Below are positions 1-8,244 of a DNA stretch of 64,000 nucleotides, in pieces; the first letter of the stretch is position 1, and every line of letters begins with the position of its first letter. This DNA comes from Sporosarcina sp. FSL W8-0480 (GTDB lineage Bacteria > Bacillota > Bacilli > Bacillales_A > Planococcaceae). The stretch is taken from assembly GCF_037963765.1 (NCBI RefSeq), contig NZ_CP150166.1, positions 2,673,501 to 2,737,500 on the forward strand, read 5' to 3'. Under the pieces are notes generated by a model. That model made no database searches and was not told the origin of the DNA. It worked only from the letters and a program-made list of their open reading frames with translations. Both the position numbers and the translations under genes were made by a program.

Positions 1-627
1 AAATTCGAGGCAGCACTTGCGCAAGATGGGGTACTCGGCATGTCAATCGCGACTCGACCGGATTGTTTGCCTGATGATGTCGTTGAATACTTGGCGGAGT
101 TAAATGAACGGACCTATTTATGGGTCGAATTAGGACTGCAAACGGTACACGAAAAAACTGCACAATTAGTGAATCGTGCACATGATTTTCCCACTTATGT
201 GGAGGGAGTAGAAAAGCTCAGAAAACATGGAATCCGAGTCTGCACGCATATTATCAACGGGCTACCTTTAGAAGACTATGACATGATGATGGAAACTGCG
301 AGACAAGTTGCAAGGCTTGATGTACAGGGAATAAAAATCCACTTGCTTCACCTTTTGAAAGGAACGCCAATGGTAAAGCAGTATGAAAAAGGAATGCTTG
401 AGTTCATGAAAATGGACGAATACATCAACCTCGTAGTCGATCAACTTGAATTACTGCCACCAGAGATGATTGTCCATCGAATTACAGGGGACGGACCGAT
501 TGATTTGATGATTGGACCAATGTGGAGTGTTACGAAGTGGGATGTACTGAACGGCATCGATAAGGAATTGGAACGCCGTAATAGTTATCAAGGAAAGTTT
601 TTTGAAAGGATGGTTGAACTCATTTGA
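1..627 (+). CDS. ytqA: Radical SAM protein, YtqA/MnmL type (5' end outside window)
   Basis: The frame is open from the first base, so this is the C-terminal two thirds of a radical SAM enzyme of the TIGR01212/YtqA family. The CxxxCxxC cluster motif should lie just upstream of the window. Visible family features are the WVELGLQT segment and the HIINGLPLE and HLLHLLKGTPM blocks typical of the SAM barrel. In Bacillus subtilis ytqA lies directly before ytqB, as here. From the literature as I recall it, YtqA (MnmL) and YtqB (MnmM) act on the wobble uridine of tRNA in making mnm5s2U; the exact reaction of YtqA is less certain. The stop codon overlaps the next start by 4 bases, indicating translational coupling. 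Confidence 0.85.
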   Translation, partial: KFEAALAQDGVLGMSIATRPDCLPDDVVEYLAELNERTYLWVELGLQTVHEKTAQLVNRAHDFPTYVEGVEKLRKHGIRVCTHIINGLPLEDYDMMMETARQVARLDVQGIKIHLLHLLKGTPMVKQYEKGMLEFMKMDEYINLVVDQLELLPPEMIVHRITGDGPIDLMIGPMWSVTKWDVLNGIDKELERRNSYQGKFFERMVELI

Positions 628-1223
628 GTAAAATACTATTGCATCGTGTCCTTCCGTTTTCCAAGCGATTGATTAGCGATACTGTTCTTCCTGGGGAAAC
701 GGTAGTTGACGCAACTGCCGGTAATGGAAATGACACTTTATTTTTAGCTGAGCAAGTTGGTGCAGAAGGCAAGGTTTTCGCATTCGATATTCAGGAAGCC
801 GCTCTTGTAGCAACTGCAGAGAGACTTGGAGATTTAACCGAGCGAGTGACTTTAATCTTGGATAGTCATGCGAATGTGGATCAGTATGTAAATGAACCGA
901 TTGGTGGAGCAATGTTCAACCTTGGTTATCTTCCTTATGCCGATGATAAGACAATTGTTACCAAACCGGATTCAACGATCACAGCTATCCATAAGCTATT
1001 AGGGATGCTTAAAAAGGGTGGAATCATCACGATATCCGTCTATGATGGACATGACGGCGGGAAGGAAGAGCGGGATGCGTTGCTTGAATATGTAAAAACC
1101 CTTCACCAGGCAGATGTTCATGTAATTCGTTATGAACTATTGAATCAAAGAAATAATCCCCCATTTTTAGTCGCAATCGAAAAAGTGAGGGATTTTGATG
1201 AGGTTGTACAAGTAGAGAATTAA
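624..1223 (+). CDS. mnmM: tRNA wobble-uridine methyltransferase MnmM (YtqB family)
   Basis: This 199-aa class I SAM-dependent methyltransferase is of the rRNA_methylase/YtqB family. The SAM-binding motif DATAGNGNDT is near residues 29-38, an FNLGYLPY motif follows near residue 98, and an NNPPF segment sits near the C-terminus. In B. subtilis this protein methylates 5-aminomethyl-2-thiouridine at tRNA position 34 to mnm5s2U. The start is TTG at 624, overlapping the stop of the upstream radical SAM gene, so the two are one operon. The pairing with ytqA is conserved in Bacillales and supports the assignment. The length is normal for the family, and nothing looks damaged. Confidence 0.9.
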   Translation: MSKILLHRVLPFSKRLISDTVLPGETVVDATAGNGNDTLFLAEQVGAEGKVFAFDIQEAALVATAERLGDLTERVTLILDSHANVDQYVNEPIGGAMFNLGYLPYADDKTIVTKPDSTITAIHKLLGMLKKGGIITISVYDGHDGGKEERDALLEYVKTLHQADVHVIRYELLNQRNNPPFLVAIEKVRDFDEVVQVEN

Positions 1224-1240
1224 CACACTATGAACAGAAA

Positions 1241-1386
1241 TTTCAGTTGATTGAAGTGGAAGGCGGCGAAGTGCAAAGATGTGCTCTCAACGCTTCGCTT
1301 TCGTTCGTAAAAGTGCAGCGTTACGAGCACCTGAGTTAGGATGCCCGACCCCCGGAAAGCGTCCGCCTGAAACGGAAATCAACGTT
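1241..1386 (-). repeat. Dispersed intergenic repeat, copy 1 (subfamily I centre)
   Basis: A non-coding repeat of about 145 bp. On the + strand it begins with TTGATTGAAGTGGAAGGCGG and ends with GGAAAGCGTCCGCCTGAAAC followed by GGAAATCAAC. The same end blocks occur at 50423-50571 in the same orientation, and inverted at 11354-11486 and 12991-13130; a fragment lies at 32364-32402. The centre (AGTGCAGCGTTACGAGCA) matches only the 50423 copy. It fills the gap between the convergent mnmM and SDR genes. Strand is given relative to the 11354 copy. Its mode of spread cannot be seen from the sequence. Confidence 0.8.
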
Positions 1387-1394
1387 TCACTATC

Positions 1395-2120
1395 TCACTC
1401 CCCTAATTGCCGTATATCAGCAATTGGCCCAATATCCTTAAAACCTTTCCTCTCCATCACAGCAATCAACTTACTTGCTGTTTCGGAAGCGCTGCTCAAA
1501 TGTCCTTGTTCCTTATATTCGATAAAGCGATCAAGCAACGGGAAATCTTCCGCTTCACTTGATCGGATCGTCTCCTGCATGCCTGTATCAATGATTCCCG
1601 GTGCAATCGAGATAATATCAACTGGATATTGTGCCTTCTTCTGTTCAAGTGAAACAACACGGGAGAAATGATCAAGTCCTGCTTTCGTTGTGCAGTAGAC
1701 ACCCCATCCTTCATACGGGTTCCTGCCTGCACCCGATGAAATATTGACAATCTTCTTTTCACCTTCAAAGTTTTTCAGACTTCCGATGAATGCATTGGAT
1801 AAAATCATCGGTGCAGTCAGATTGATCGACATAGCCCTTACAAGTTCATCCTCGTTAACGCTTCCGATTAGCCCTATCGGTTCAACAGTTCCAGCGTTAT
1901 TGATTAACGTAAATGAACTTGCCGATGAAAGATTCTCTTCAATAATTCGATTCATCAAATCAGCCAATCCACTTGTTTCCGATAAATCCGCAGTCTCAAA
2001 ATCTCCATGACCGGGATTGGTTCTTGCAATACCAATCACTTTCTCCCCTTTTTCTTTCAACTGATTCATCAACTCAAGGCCAATGCCTTTTGATGCGCCC
2101 GTAATGATAAAAATATTCAT
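1395..2120 (-). CDS. yueD: SDR-family NADPH reductase, benzil reductase ((S)-benzoin-forming) type
   Basis: A 241-aa classical short-chain dehydrogenase/reductase. The Rossmann motif TGASKGIG is at residues 7-14, NNAG at 74-77, the catalytic serine in the NISSGAG segment (about 128), and the YxxxK pair at about Y142/K146. Overall sequence resembles B. subtilis YueD, known as an NADPH-dependent benzil reductase giving (S)-benzoin; the natural substrate is unknown. The gene starts 2 bp after the stop of a 46-aa membrane protein gene, so the two are probably cotranscribed. The 3' side runs into a dispersed repeat, and I see no clear terminator there. Confidence 0.8.
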   Translation of the reverse strand: MNIFIITGASKGIGLELMNQLKEKGEKVIGIARTNPGHGDFETADLSETSGLADLMNRIIEENLSSASSFTLINNAGTVEPIGLIGSVNEDELVRAMSINLTAPMILSNAFIGSLKNFEGEKKIVNISSGAGRNPYEGWGVYCTTKAGLDHFSRVVSLEQKKAQYPVDIISIAPGIIDTGMQETIRSSEAEDFPLLDRFIEYKEQGHLSSASETASKLIAVMERKGFKDIGPIADIRQLGE

Positions 2121-2122
2121 CG

Positions 2123-2263
2123 TTATTCCCCTTTCAGTAGCTCTTGTTGTTGGGTTTCCTCCCCGATTTTCACTTTATTTGGGATCTCAAAATAAGCAAT
2201 CCAAATATACAATGCAATTGCTATGACTAAAACAAGTCCCAAAATCAATCTTCTTTTATCCAT
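2123..2263 (-). CDS. 46-aa single-pass membrane protein (short ORF)
   Basis: An ATG at 2263 is preceded by GGGGAG at good spacing and opens a 46-codon frame ending TAA at 2123-2125. The product starts MDKRRLILGLVLVIAIALYI: a positively charged N-terminus, then one hydrophobic helix (about residues 6-25), then a polar tail ending in EETQQQELLKGE. It is probably a membrane mini-protein with a cytoplasmic N-terminus by the positive-inside rule. It lies directly upstream of the SDR gene with a 2-bp gap, consistent with one transcript. I do not recognise a family. The support is the ribosome site, the topology and the operon fit rather than homology. Confidence 0.6.
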   Translation of the reverse strand: MDKRRLILGLVLVIAIALYIWIAYFEIPNKVKIGEETQQQELLKGE

Positions 2264-2341
2264 CCCATCTCCCCATTCCTAACTTTCCTTATAGTTTACC
2301 ATGTCACCATATCTATGGGACAAACAGGAAATATATTAAAA

Positions 2342-2373
2342 GCCGATTCCCCAATTATTTGGAAGGAATCGGC
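2342..2373 (-). terminator. Intrinsic terminator of the LysM-3D gene
   Basis: Inverted repeat GCCGATTCC (2342-2350) / GGAATCGGC (2365-2373), followed in the minus direction by a short T run (TTTTAATAT). It lies 8 bp beyond the stop of the LysM-3D gene. Confidence 0.8.
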
Positions 2374-2381
2374 CAAAGCTT

Positions 2382-2939
2382 TTATTTTAGTATTTTTATT
2401 TTCACGTTTTTTCTTCCCCATTTATATGCTTCGCTTTTTGTTGGGAAGAACACATCGATTTTATTCCCTTTAATAGAACCGCCTGTATCGCCCGCAATCG
2501 CATATCCATACCCCTCAACATACACTTTTGTTCCAAGAGGGATAACTGAAGGGTCTACGGCAATTACTTTCAGATCAGGATTTCGTTTTAGATTAATCCC
2601 AGTTGAAGTAATTCCTGAACAACCGTTACAATTAGCAGTATAGGCACTTGCAGAAACGGTTATTTCCTTCTCAACGTTATCGTCAGAAGATCGCGATGGT
2701 GTTTTCTTATTGCTTGTATCGGTTTTATTAACTTTTAAATTCTGATTCGGCTTTATTACAGTTGACTTTAAACCATTCCATGAAATTAATTCATTGACGG
2801 TGATATTATGCATTGCCGCAATTTTGTAAAGTGTATCACCTTTTTTGACTGTATACGTTGAAGAAGCCGCAAAACTTTCGGTCGTACCGCCGAACAATAA
2901 CACTACTGCAAATAAAATCGTTACAATATGTTTTCTCAA
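2382..2939 (-). CDS. Secreted LysM and 3D-domain cell-wall protein (YocH-like)
   Basis: A 185-aa exported protein. A signal peptide (about residues 1-25, ending near SFAAS) is followed by one LysM domain (about 28-72, YTVKKGDTLYKIAAMHNIT), a polar linker, and a C-terminal 3D domain (about 95-183). The 3D domain carries the conserved aspartates in AVDPSVIPLGTKV, AGDTGG and KIDVFF. The same architecture occurs in B. subtilis YocH, a peptidoglycan-binding autolysin with the MltA-like fold. It probably trims peptidoglycan outside the membrane. A perfect WalR-type box (2987-3004) lies upstream, as known for yocH, which supports cell-wall stress control. YocH itself usually has two LysM repeats; this one has one. 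Confidence 0.85.
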   Translation of the reverse strand: MRKHIVTILFAVVLLFGGTTESFAASSTYTVKKGDTLYKIAAMHNITVNELISWNGLKSTVIKPNQNLKVNKTDTSNKKTPSRSSDDNVEKEITVSASAYTANCNGCSGITSTGINLKRNPDLKVIAVDPSVIPLGTKVYVEGYGYAIAGDTGGSIKGNKIDVFFPTKSEAYKWGRKNVKIKILK

Positions 2940-2986
2940 GTTTTCTACTCCCCGCCTTTTAGTCTATTTATAGATTATCAGTGCAA

Positions 2987-3004
2987 TGTTACAGCAATGT
3001 TACA
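2987..3004 (-). promoter_or_regulatory. WalR (YycF) binding site
   Basis: The stretch reads TGTTAC-AGCAA-TGTTAC on the + strand. On the minus strand it reads TGTAAC-ATTGC-TGTAAC. Both match the WalR consensus TGTWAH-N5-TGTWAH. It is 48-65 bp upstream of the LysM-3D start, just upstream of a TATAAA -10-like hexamer (2968-2973). Confidence 0.7.
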
Positions 3005-3064
3005 AATTGCATTTATTCTGATTACAAAAGTCAGTCAATTGTTACAGTATAAGGAGGATTGAAA

Positions 3065-3580
3065 ATGAGCGAAATTTTAGTTAGATTTGCACGACAGGAT
3101 GAAGCAAAAGCCATATCCCATCTGCTTTCAAAATGCCAATGGTTCACTTATCGCACCCTCTATTCAGACGCATATATTGAACGGCTCATAAGTAAATATT
3201 ACAATGTTGAACGCATCGAGCGCGAAATCACAACAATCGACAAAAGTTGGCACGGGTATTTTGTTGCGGAAATGGATGGAAATCTCCTTGGAGTAATCGG
3301 AGGAGGAATGAGAGACGAGTCGGATGGGGAAATTTACGTCTTCTATATGGACCCGGATTATAGGGGAATGGGGATTGGTACAAGGCTACTTGCATTCTAT
3401 ACGAAAATTCAAAAGTTTACATATGGGGCTCATCGTCAATGGGTTTCCGTGGCGAAAGGCAATCAATATGGCATTCCCTTTTACGAGTCTAAAGGGTTTT
3501 CATTCAAGGGGGAGGAAATTGCTTACGGTTCAACAACTGAAGACCAGGATATTTCCCTTATATATTCAAGACAGATTTAA
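3065..3580 (+). CDS. GNAT-family N-acetyltransferase
   Basis: A 171-aa GCN5-related acetyltransferase. Acetyl-CoA-binding motif A is seen as VFYMDPDYRGMGIGTRLLAF (about residues 94-113), with the Q/RxxGxG/A-type signature RGMGIG. The substrate is not predictable. I start at ATG 3065, 7 nt after the AAGGAGG at 3051-3057; the in-frame TTG at 3059 is too close to that site to be used. The gene stands alone, divergent from the LysM-3D gene and convergent with brnQ, and ends in a shared bidirectional terminator. Confidence 0.8.
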   Translation: MSEILVRFARQDEAKAISHLLSKCQWFTYRTLYSDAYIERLISKYYNVERIEREITTIDKSWHGYFVAEMDGNLLGVIGGGMRDESDGEIYVFYMDPDYRGMGIGTRLLAFYTKIQKFTYGAHRQWVSVAKGNQYGIPFYESKGFSFKGEEIAYGSTTEDQDISLIYSRQI

Positions 3581-3583
3581 AAA

Positions 3584-3616
3584 GGAGCATTCCAGTTTAT
3601 GAGGAATGCTCCTTTT
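3584..3616. terminator. Bidirectional terminator between GNAT and brnQ
   Basis: A perfect 10-bp inverted repeat, GGAGCATTCC (3584-3593) / GGAATGCTCC (3603-3612), has T or A tracts on both sides. It can stop transcripts from both convergent genes. Confidence 0.88.
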
Positions 3617-3618
3617 AC

Positions 3619-4983
3619 CTATCGATGGGCCGGTGCCGGTTTCAAAATAAGTGCGATAAGGGCTGTGAAGATCATCACGACTAACACTGGAAGGATCCAG
3701 CCTAACCCATCGCTGTAAAACGGAAGGATTGAACTATAGAATGAATCAATAGACTTGAGATAGCTTGGCCATTCCGTTTTTTCGTAACCTAACGTGGAAT
3801 ATAATGTTTTTATCCCATCAAAGAGGCTGATTAATAATGCTGTAGCTGTTGCACCAACATAAACGATTCTTGCATGTCCGAACAGCGGTGAAGTGAATGT
3901 TAGTAACATAAGGACTACGGCCAATGGGTAAAGCAACATTAGAACAGGAATCGAATAGGTAATAATGTTAGCTAAACCAAAATTCGAGACAATGAAGCAA
4001 AAGACTGTGAACCCCGTTACGAATGTCTTGTATCCAACTTTTGGAATGATTGTATTGAAATATTCTCCGCATGCGGTGATGAGGCCGATACTTGTTGTCA
4101 AGCATGCAAGAATAATTACGACTGCCAGCAATACGGTGCCGATTGTGCCAAAGTAATAGGAAGCTGCCTCACTTAAAACAGGGCCACCAGTTTCAAATAA
4201 TCCGAACTTCTCAGCTGTCGTCGCTCCAAGATACGCAATCCCCACATATATTAATGCAAGGATACCTGAAGCTACGACTCCGGTTTTCACAGTTGCAGAA
4301 AAGATTTGCATCTTATTCCTAACTCCATATGAACGTAATACTTTAATGACGATAATCCCGAATACAAGTGAAGCTAAAGCATCCATCGTATTATAGCCTT
4401 CGGTTAATCCTTTTACAAAAGCACCTTCAGCATAAGCATCAACAGGGCTTTGAAATTCTCCGATAGGATTCAAAAACGCAACGACTAATAGGACAAGTAA
4501 CAATATTATGATAATTGGAGACATAAGTTTCCCGACACGATCCACAATTTTAGCAGGATTCAACGAAAGCCATAATGTTATTCCGAAAAATATTAATGTA
4601 AACAGTAACAGTCCAATTTTCGTATATTCTTCCGGAATAGAAGTCGCGATTCCAATTTCGTATGCAACTGCCCCGGTACGAGGTGCTGCAAAAAATGGAC
4701 CGATTGTTAAATATAGTATAGAGGTGAATAATAAACCGTATATGGGGTGTACCCGGCTTGCAAGTTCTTGTAAGTTTCTACTTCCTGAGAACCCCATTGC
4801 CAAGACCCCTAAAAGTGGTAGTCCGGCTCCGGTAATTAGAAATCCGATTGTTGCAGGCCAGAGATTATCGCCTGCATATTGTCCCAACTGTGCAGGGAAT
4901 ATTAGATTTCCCGCTCCAAAGAAGAGGGCAAATAGCATGACTCCTATAGCTAAATATGAAGAAAATGACAATTTTTTTTGCAT
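3619..4983 (-). CDS. brnQ: Branched-chain amino acid:cation symporter BrnQ (LIVCS family)
   Basis: A 454-aa integral membrane protein with about 12 hydrophobic segments. It has the family N-terminal block FALFFGAGNLIFPAQLG and the PRTGAVAYE segment. BrnQ imports leucine, isoleucine and valine with Na+ or H+ across the cytoplasmic membrane. I start at ATG 4983 (MQKKLSFSSY), preceded by GGGAG. The longer frame to 5091 would add about 36 residues unlike the family and would begin upstream of the likely transcription start. A consensus-like promoter and a 16-bp palindrome (5030-5045) lie upstream, suggesting repression near the start site. It is a single-gene unit between two terminators. Confidence 0.9.
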   Translation of the reverse strand: MQKKLSFSSYLAIGVMLFALFFGAGNLIFPAQLGQYAGDNLWPATIGFLITGAGLPLLGVLAMGFSGSRNLQELASRVHPIYGLLFTSILYLTIGPFFAAPRTGAVAYEIGIATSIPEEYTKIGLLLFTLIFFGITLWLSLNPAKIVDRVGKLMSPIIIILLLVLLVVAFLNPIGEFQSPVDAYAEGAFVKGLTEGYNTMDALASLVFGIIVIKVLRSYGVRNKMQIFSATVKTGVVASGILALIYVGIAYLGATTAEKFGLFETGGPVLSEAASYYFGTIGTVLLAVVIILACLTTSIGLITACGEYFNTIIPKVGYKTFVTGFTVFCFIVSNFGLANIITYSIPVLMLLYPLAVVLMLLTFTSPLFGHARIVYVGATATALLISLFDGIKTLYSTLGYEKTEWPSYLKSIDSFYSSILPFYSDGLGWILPVLVVMIFTALIALILKPAPAHR

Positions 4984-5029
4984 GTGTATTCTGCTCCCTT
5001 CATGATGTAATATGCAAATAATTGTGTTC

Positions 5030-5045
5030 AATTCCCTTGGGAATT
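5030..5045 (-). promoter_or_regulatory. Palindromic operator candidate of brnQ
   Basis: AATTCCCTTGGGAATT is a perfect 16-bp palindrome. It sits immediately downstream of the brnQ -10 box, in the early transcribed region about 46 bp before the start codon. The regulator is unknown; the site does not match the CodY consensus well. Confidence 0.5.
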
Positions 5046-5050
5046 TATTT

Positions 5051-5079
5051 ATAATACTCCCTGTTACTTTTAAATGCAA
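5051..5079 (-). promoter_or_regulatory. SigA-type promoter of brnQ
   Basis: Reading the minus strand: -35 TTGCAT (5079-5074), a 17-bp spacer, -10 TATTAT (5056-5051). The transcription start would fall at about 5044, in the palindrome. Confidence 0.65.
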
Positions 5080-5131
5080 TAGAAAATACAAAGATTTCTC
5101 ACTTTTTAATGGTGTTATTATTTGCCAATAG

Positions 5132-5162
5132 AAAAGTAGACGGCTTTTGGCCGTCTACTTTT
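5132..5162 (-). terminator. Intrinsic terminator of sbcDC
   Basis: GTAGACGGC (5136-5144) pairs with GCCGTCTAC (5150-5158), flanked by AAAA and TTTTT. It lies just past the sbcC stop and separates it from brnQ. Confidence 0.88.
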
Positions 5163-5166
5163 TGTT

Positions 5167-8100
5167 TTATTTAAGGATAAATTTAGTTTCACTATGGCCT
5201 TCTCTTGTCTTACGTACCTCAAGAATAGCTGGTAATGCTGCTTTTAACTCCTCAACGTGGGAAATGACCCCTATCATTCTGCCCGATTTTTGCAAGTCAA
5301 CGAGTGTATCAATTGCCTTCTGCAATGACTCTTCGTCCAATGTCCCAAACCCTTCGTCGATAAACATCGTATCAATCGATACCGACCCTTGGAAGCTTTG
5401 GATAACGTCAGCCATCCCTAACGCGAGACTGAGCGACGCATTAAACTTCTCGCCTCCTGATAACGTCTTCACATCCCTATTCTGGCCGGTATACCCGTCA
5501 TGCACATCCAATCCTAAACCACTCTGTTTTCCTCTCGTTTCCTGACGGTCACTTCGTAATAGCTGAAATTGCCCGTTCGATAAATCTTTAAGTCTCTCGT
5601 TTGCAGATTGAATGATGCGCTCCAAATAATCGATTTGGATGAATCGTTCAAATGAGAGCTTCAACTCATTTTGACCCCTAACCGTATCGTAAAGGTCGGC
5701 AATTTTACTTACCTTTCTTTCAAGCTCATCAATACCTTTACCAGTTCTTTTAATATTCTCTGCCAATGAAATCAAAGCCGTTTTATATTCTGTTGATTTG
5801 TTCATTTCCGTCCAGGCGGACTCATAAGATGCTTTCAAACTTTGTACAGTTTCTTGCATCTGCATCAAGTTCGCTTTTTCTTTTCCAAGCAAGCGGGCTT
5901 TTAGTTCAGCAATTTTTTCCCCTGTTGAATGGAGCCTTTGTTTGAAGTCCATCACTTGTTCCTTTAAAAGACGTCTATCTGATTCCGACATTTTCGCTTC
6001 CCGATATTCCGTTTCCGATACGAAATCGGAAGAATCTAAGGCTTCTTTGAATCTCATTTTTGCATTTTCCTTTTTAACGGAGCATTCGTCAAATGTCTTT
6101 TTGCAGTGAAACTCTGCAGATTCCGCCTTTGTTAGTTTCCCTCTCGCTTCCTCGCGTGACTTTTGAACGGACTGCCACGCATTATCCAAACGATTCTTAT
6201 AGGATTCAACTTCAGTAATTTTCATTTGCAAGGCGGGCAAGTTACGCATTTCTTCAGGAATTTGGGCTATTTCCCTTTCCAATAATGATGTCTCTTTGTC
6301 CAAAAGCGATTTTTGTTCAAGAGCCCTTTTTTCGTTTTCAATTTGAGCAATCTGCATGGCCGACGCTGTCTCTTCCTGTGTTTTTAGCATCTTTTTTAAG
6401 TTGGGCAGTTTATCCCTTATTGCACGTAAATGGGTTGCCTTTTCTGTTAACTCTTTTTTGATTGCCAACAGGCCATCAAGATTGTTTTCAATCCGAAGTT
6501 CCTTCATTTCAATCTCTTTTGCTTCCATTTGTTCGAGATACGTATCGTATTTTGCACAGACCGCTTGGTAAGAACCTTCTATTTTTGCTAATTCGATTTG
6601 TTTTTGGTCAAGTTCTTCACGAGTCACTGAATCTTCGCTATGTCTATGCGTTTTTGACGGGTGGTGCCCACTTCCGCAAACCGGACACGGCTCCCCATCC
6701 TTCAACGAATCTGCCAAAAGCGCGGCCTGATTATTCAACCACAAATTTTGCATTTGTGTAAAGTAATCTCTCATCTTACGTACAACAACGGATCCCTTTT
6801 CCTTTTGTTGCTTCCACTTCACGACTTCTGCACTAATTTTCATATGGTCTTGTACAATTTTCAAATCAGATTCCACTCGGCTCATTTTTTCAGCAATTTC
6901 TTCCAAAGGAATAACATCAAATTCCATTTTTTCGATTTGAGCCTTCATCTGCTCTAATTTTTCTTTTTCGACAGCTGCCCTTTTCGTCGAAACGATAAAT
7001 TCTTCCTGCATATGTTGAAGGCGCTGCTCCAAGCTTTTCACTGTCGATTCCTTAACTGATAATTCCATTACCGCCGGAAGAAAGTCGCGCAGACGGATAA
7101 GACGTTCTGTCACTTGCCCCCTTTCTTCCTGCTTGGATTCTTCTTGTTTATATAGTATTTCAATTGTTTCCAATGACATTTTTGCTTCTTGCGCTTCTTT
7201 TACCGCATGATTCCATTCTTTCAACCTTATTTCTGTCTCGTTACGCAACTGCTGAAAATGACCTTCGATTTCATGGATGATCGCAGCCCGCTCCGCATTG
7301 GATATGCGTTGTTCTTTAATCGTGACAGATGGAATTTCTGCCTTCAATGTCTCCATACTCTTTGTCAACTGTTCAAGCTGATCAAATTGTTCATTGATAT
7401 TTTTCGCTACATGATAGCCCGAAAGCATTTCGGCATGCTTTTCATATGCAAGTTTATATTTCTTTTCATCTTCCACCATTTTTTTTGAATAATATTGGGC
7501 TTCTTCTTCTATGCCGTCAAGTACTTGCGAAACATTCCTGTACTCACTCGAAAGCACTTCAAAGATCAATGAATCCCTTTCCGGTATGCTGGAAGGAATT
7601 TGACGAATAAACCCTTCAATCCTGCTTTTCTCTTCGGTTAAACGGACATGTGCCTCATCCCGTTTCATTTTCAATCGATTGACGACTTCACGGTATTCCT
7701 CCGTCTTGAAGATTTTTCTCATGATTGTTTCTTTATTCTCCGTGTCGGATGTCAAGAATTTCCTGAATTCCCCTTGTGGAAGCATAACAATCTGACTAAA
7801 TTGTGCTTGTGTAAACCCAACAAGTTCTTCGATTTTCCGATTAATTTCAGAGACGATTTGACGGTCGACAAACGGGATTTCCCCGTCTGTAGTCAGCTCA
7901 AAGAACTCACATCTTGCTGCTGTTTCTGTTTTATTGTTAGCTTTTAAATATGGGATTTGCCGCATGACTCGATATGTGCGTTGATTGATTTCAAAAATTA
8001 ATTCAACCGCTGTTTGAGTAGAATCGTCAGCGAAGTCACTTCGCATTGAGCGGGATTCTGATCGGTCTTCACCGCTCGCTTGTCCGTATAACGCAAAACA

Positions 8101-8244
8101 AATCGCATCGAAAATCGTTGTTTTTCCAGCTCCAGTAGCTCCAGATACAACGAATAACCTGTGATCCTCAAGGTTGCGGAAATCAACTACTTCTGTTCCC
8201 TTATAAGGTCCAAAAGCAGTCATCGTTAATTGAATGGGTTTCAT
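5167..8244 (-). CDS. sbcC: Exonuclease subunit SbcC (SMC-like ATPase)
   Basis: A 1025-aa ATPase subunit of the SbcCD nuclease, which opens hairpins and cleans protein-blocked DNA ends. The Walker A motif GATGAGKTTIFDAICFALYG is near residue 34. A long coiled coil follows, broken by the zinc hook CPVCG near residue 500 (EPCPVCGSGHHP). The C-terminal ABC signature is LSGGEKF, and Walker B/D-loop is FIDEGFGTLDEE. The hook dimerises two complexes through Zn2+. The start overlaps the sbcD stop by 4 bp (ATGA), so the pair is translationally coupled. The length is typical for Bacillales, and no defect is visible. Confidence 0.95.
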   Translation of the reverse strand: MKPIQLTMTAFGPYKGTEVVDFRNLEDHRLFVVSGATGAGKTTIFDAICFALYGQASGEDRSESRSMRSDFADDSTQTAVELIFEINQRTYRVMRQIPYLKANNKTETAARCEFFELTTDGEIPFVDRQIVSEINRKIEELVGFTQAQFSQIVMLPQGEFRKFLTSDTENKETIMRKIFKTEEYREVVNRLKMKRDEAHVRLTEEKSRIEGFIRQIPSSIPERDSLIFEVLSSEYRNVSQVLDGIEEEAQYYSKKMVEDEKKYKLAYEKHAEMLSGYHVAKNINEQFDQLEQLTKSMETLKAEIPSVTIKEQRISNAERAAIIHEIEGHFQQLRNETEIRLKEWNHAVKEAQEAKMSLETIEILYKQEESKQEERGQVTERLIRLRDFLPAVMELSVKESTVKSLEQRLQHMQEEFIVSTKRAAVEKEKLEQMKAQIEKMEFDVIPLEEIAEKMSRVESDLKIVQDHMKISAEVVKWKQQKEKGSVVVRKMRDYFTQMQNLWLNNQAALLADSLKDGEPCPVCGSGHHPSKTHRHSEDSVTREELDQKQIELAKIEGSYQAVCAKYDTYLEQMEAKEIEMKELRIENNLDGLLAIKKELTEKATHLRAIRDKLPNLKKMLKTQEETASAMQIAQIENEKRALEQKSLLDKETSLLEREIAQIPEEMRNLPALQMKITEVESYKNRLDNAWQSVQKSREEARGKLTKAESAEFHCKKTFDECSVKKENAKMRFKEALDSSDFVSETEYREAKMSESDRRLLKEQVMDFKQRLHSTGEKIAELKARLLGKEKANLMQMQETVQSLKASYESAWTEMNKSTEYKTALISLAENIKRTGKGIDELERKVSKIADLYDTVRGQNELKLSFERFIQIDYLERIIQSANERLKDLSNGQFQLLRSDRQETRGKQSGLGLDVHDGYTGQNRDVKTLSGGEKFNASLSLALGMADVIQSFQGSVSIDTMFIDEGFGTLDEESLQKAIDTLVDLQKSGRMIGVISHVEELKAALPAILEVRKTREGHSETKFILK

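Noticed and set aside
1279-1671. A + strand frame over the dispersed repeat and the end of the SDR gene
   Set aside because: It starts inside the repeat and continues antisense to yueD, with no ribosome site.
4508-5005. A 165-aa + strand frame opposite brnQ
   Set aside because: Shadow of the BrnQ gene; its composition mirrors the membrane protein and there is no start signal.
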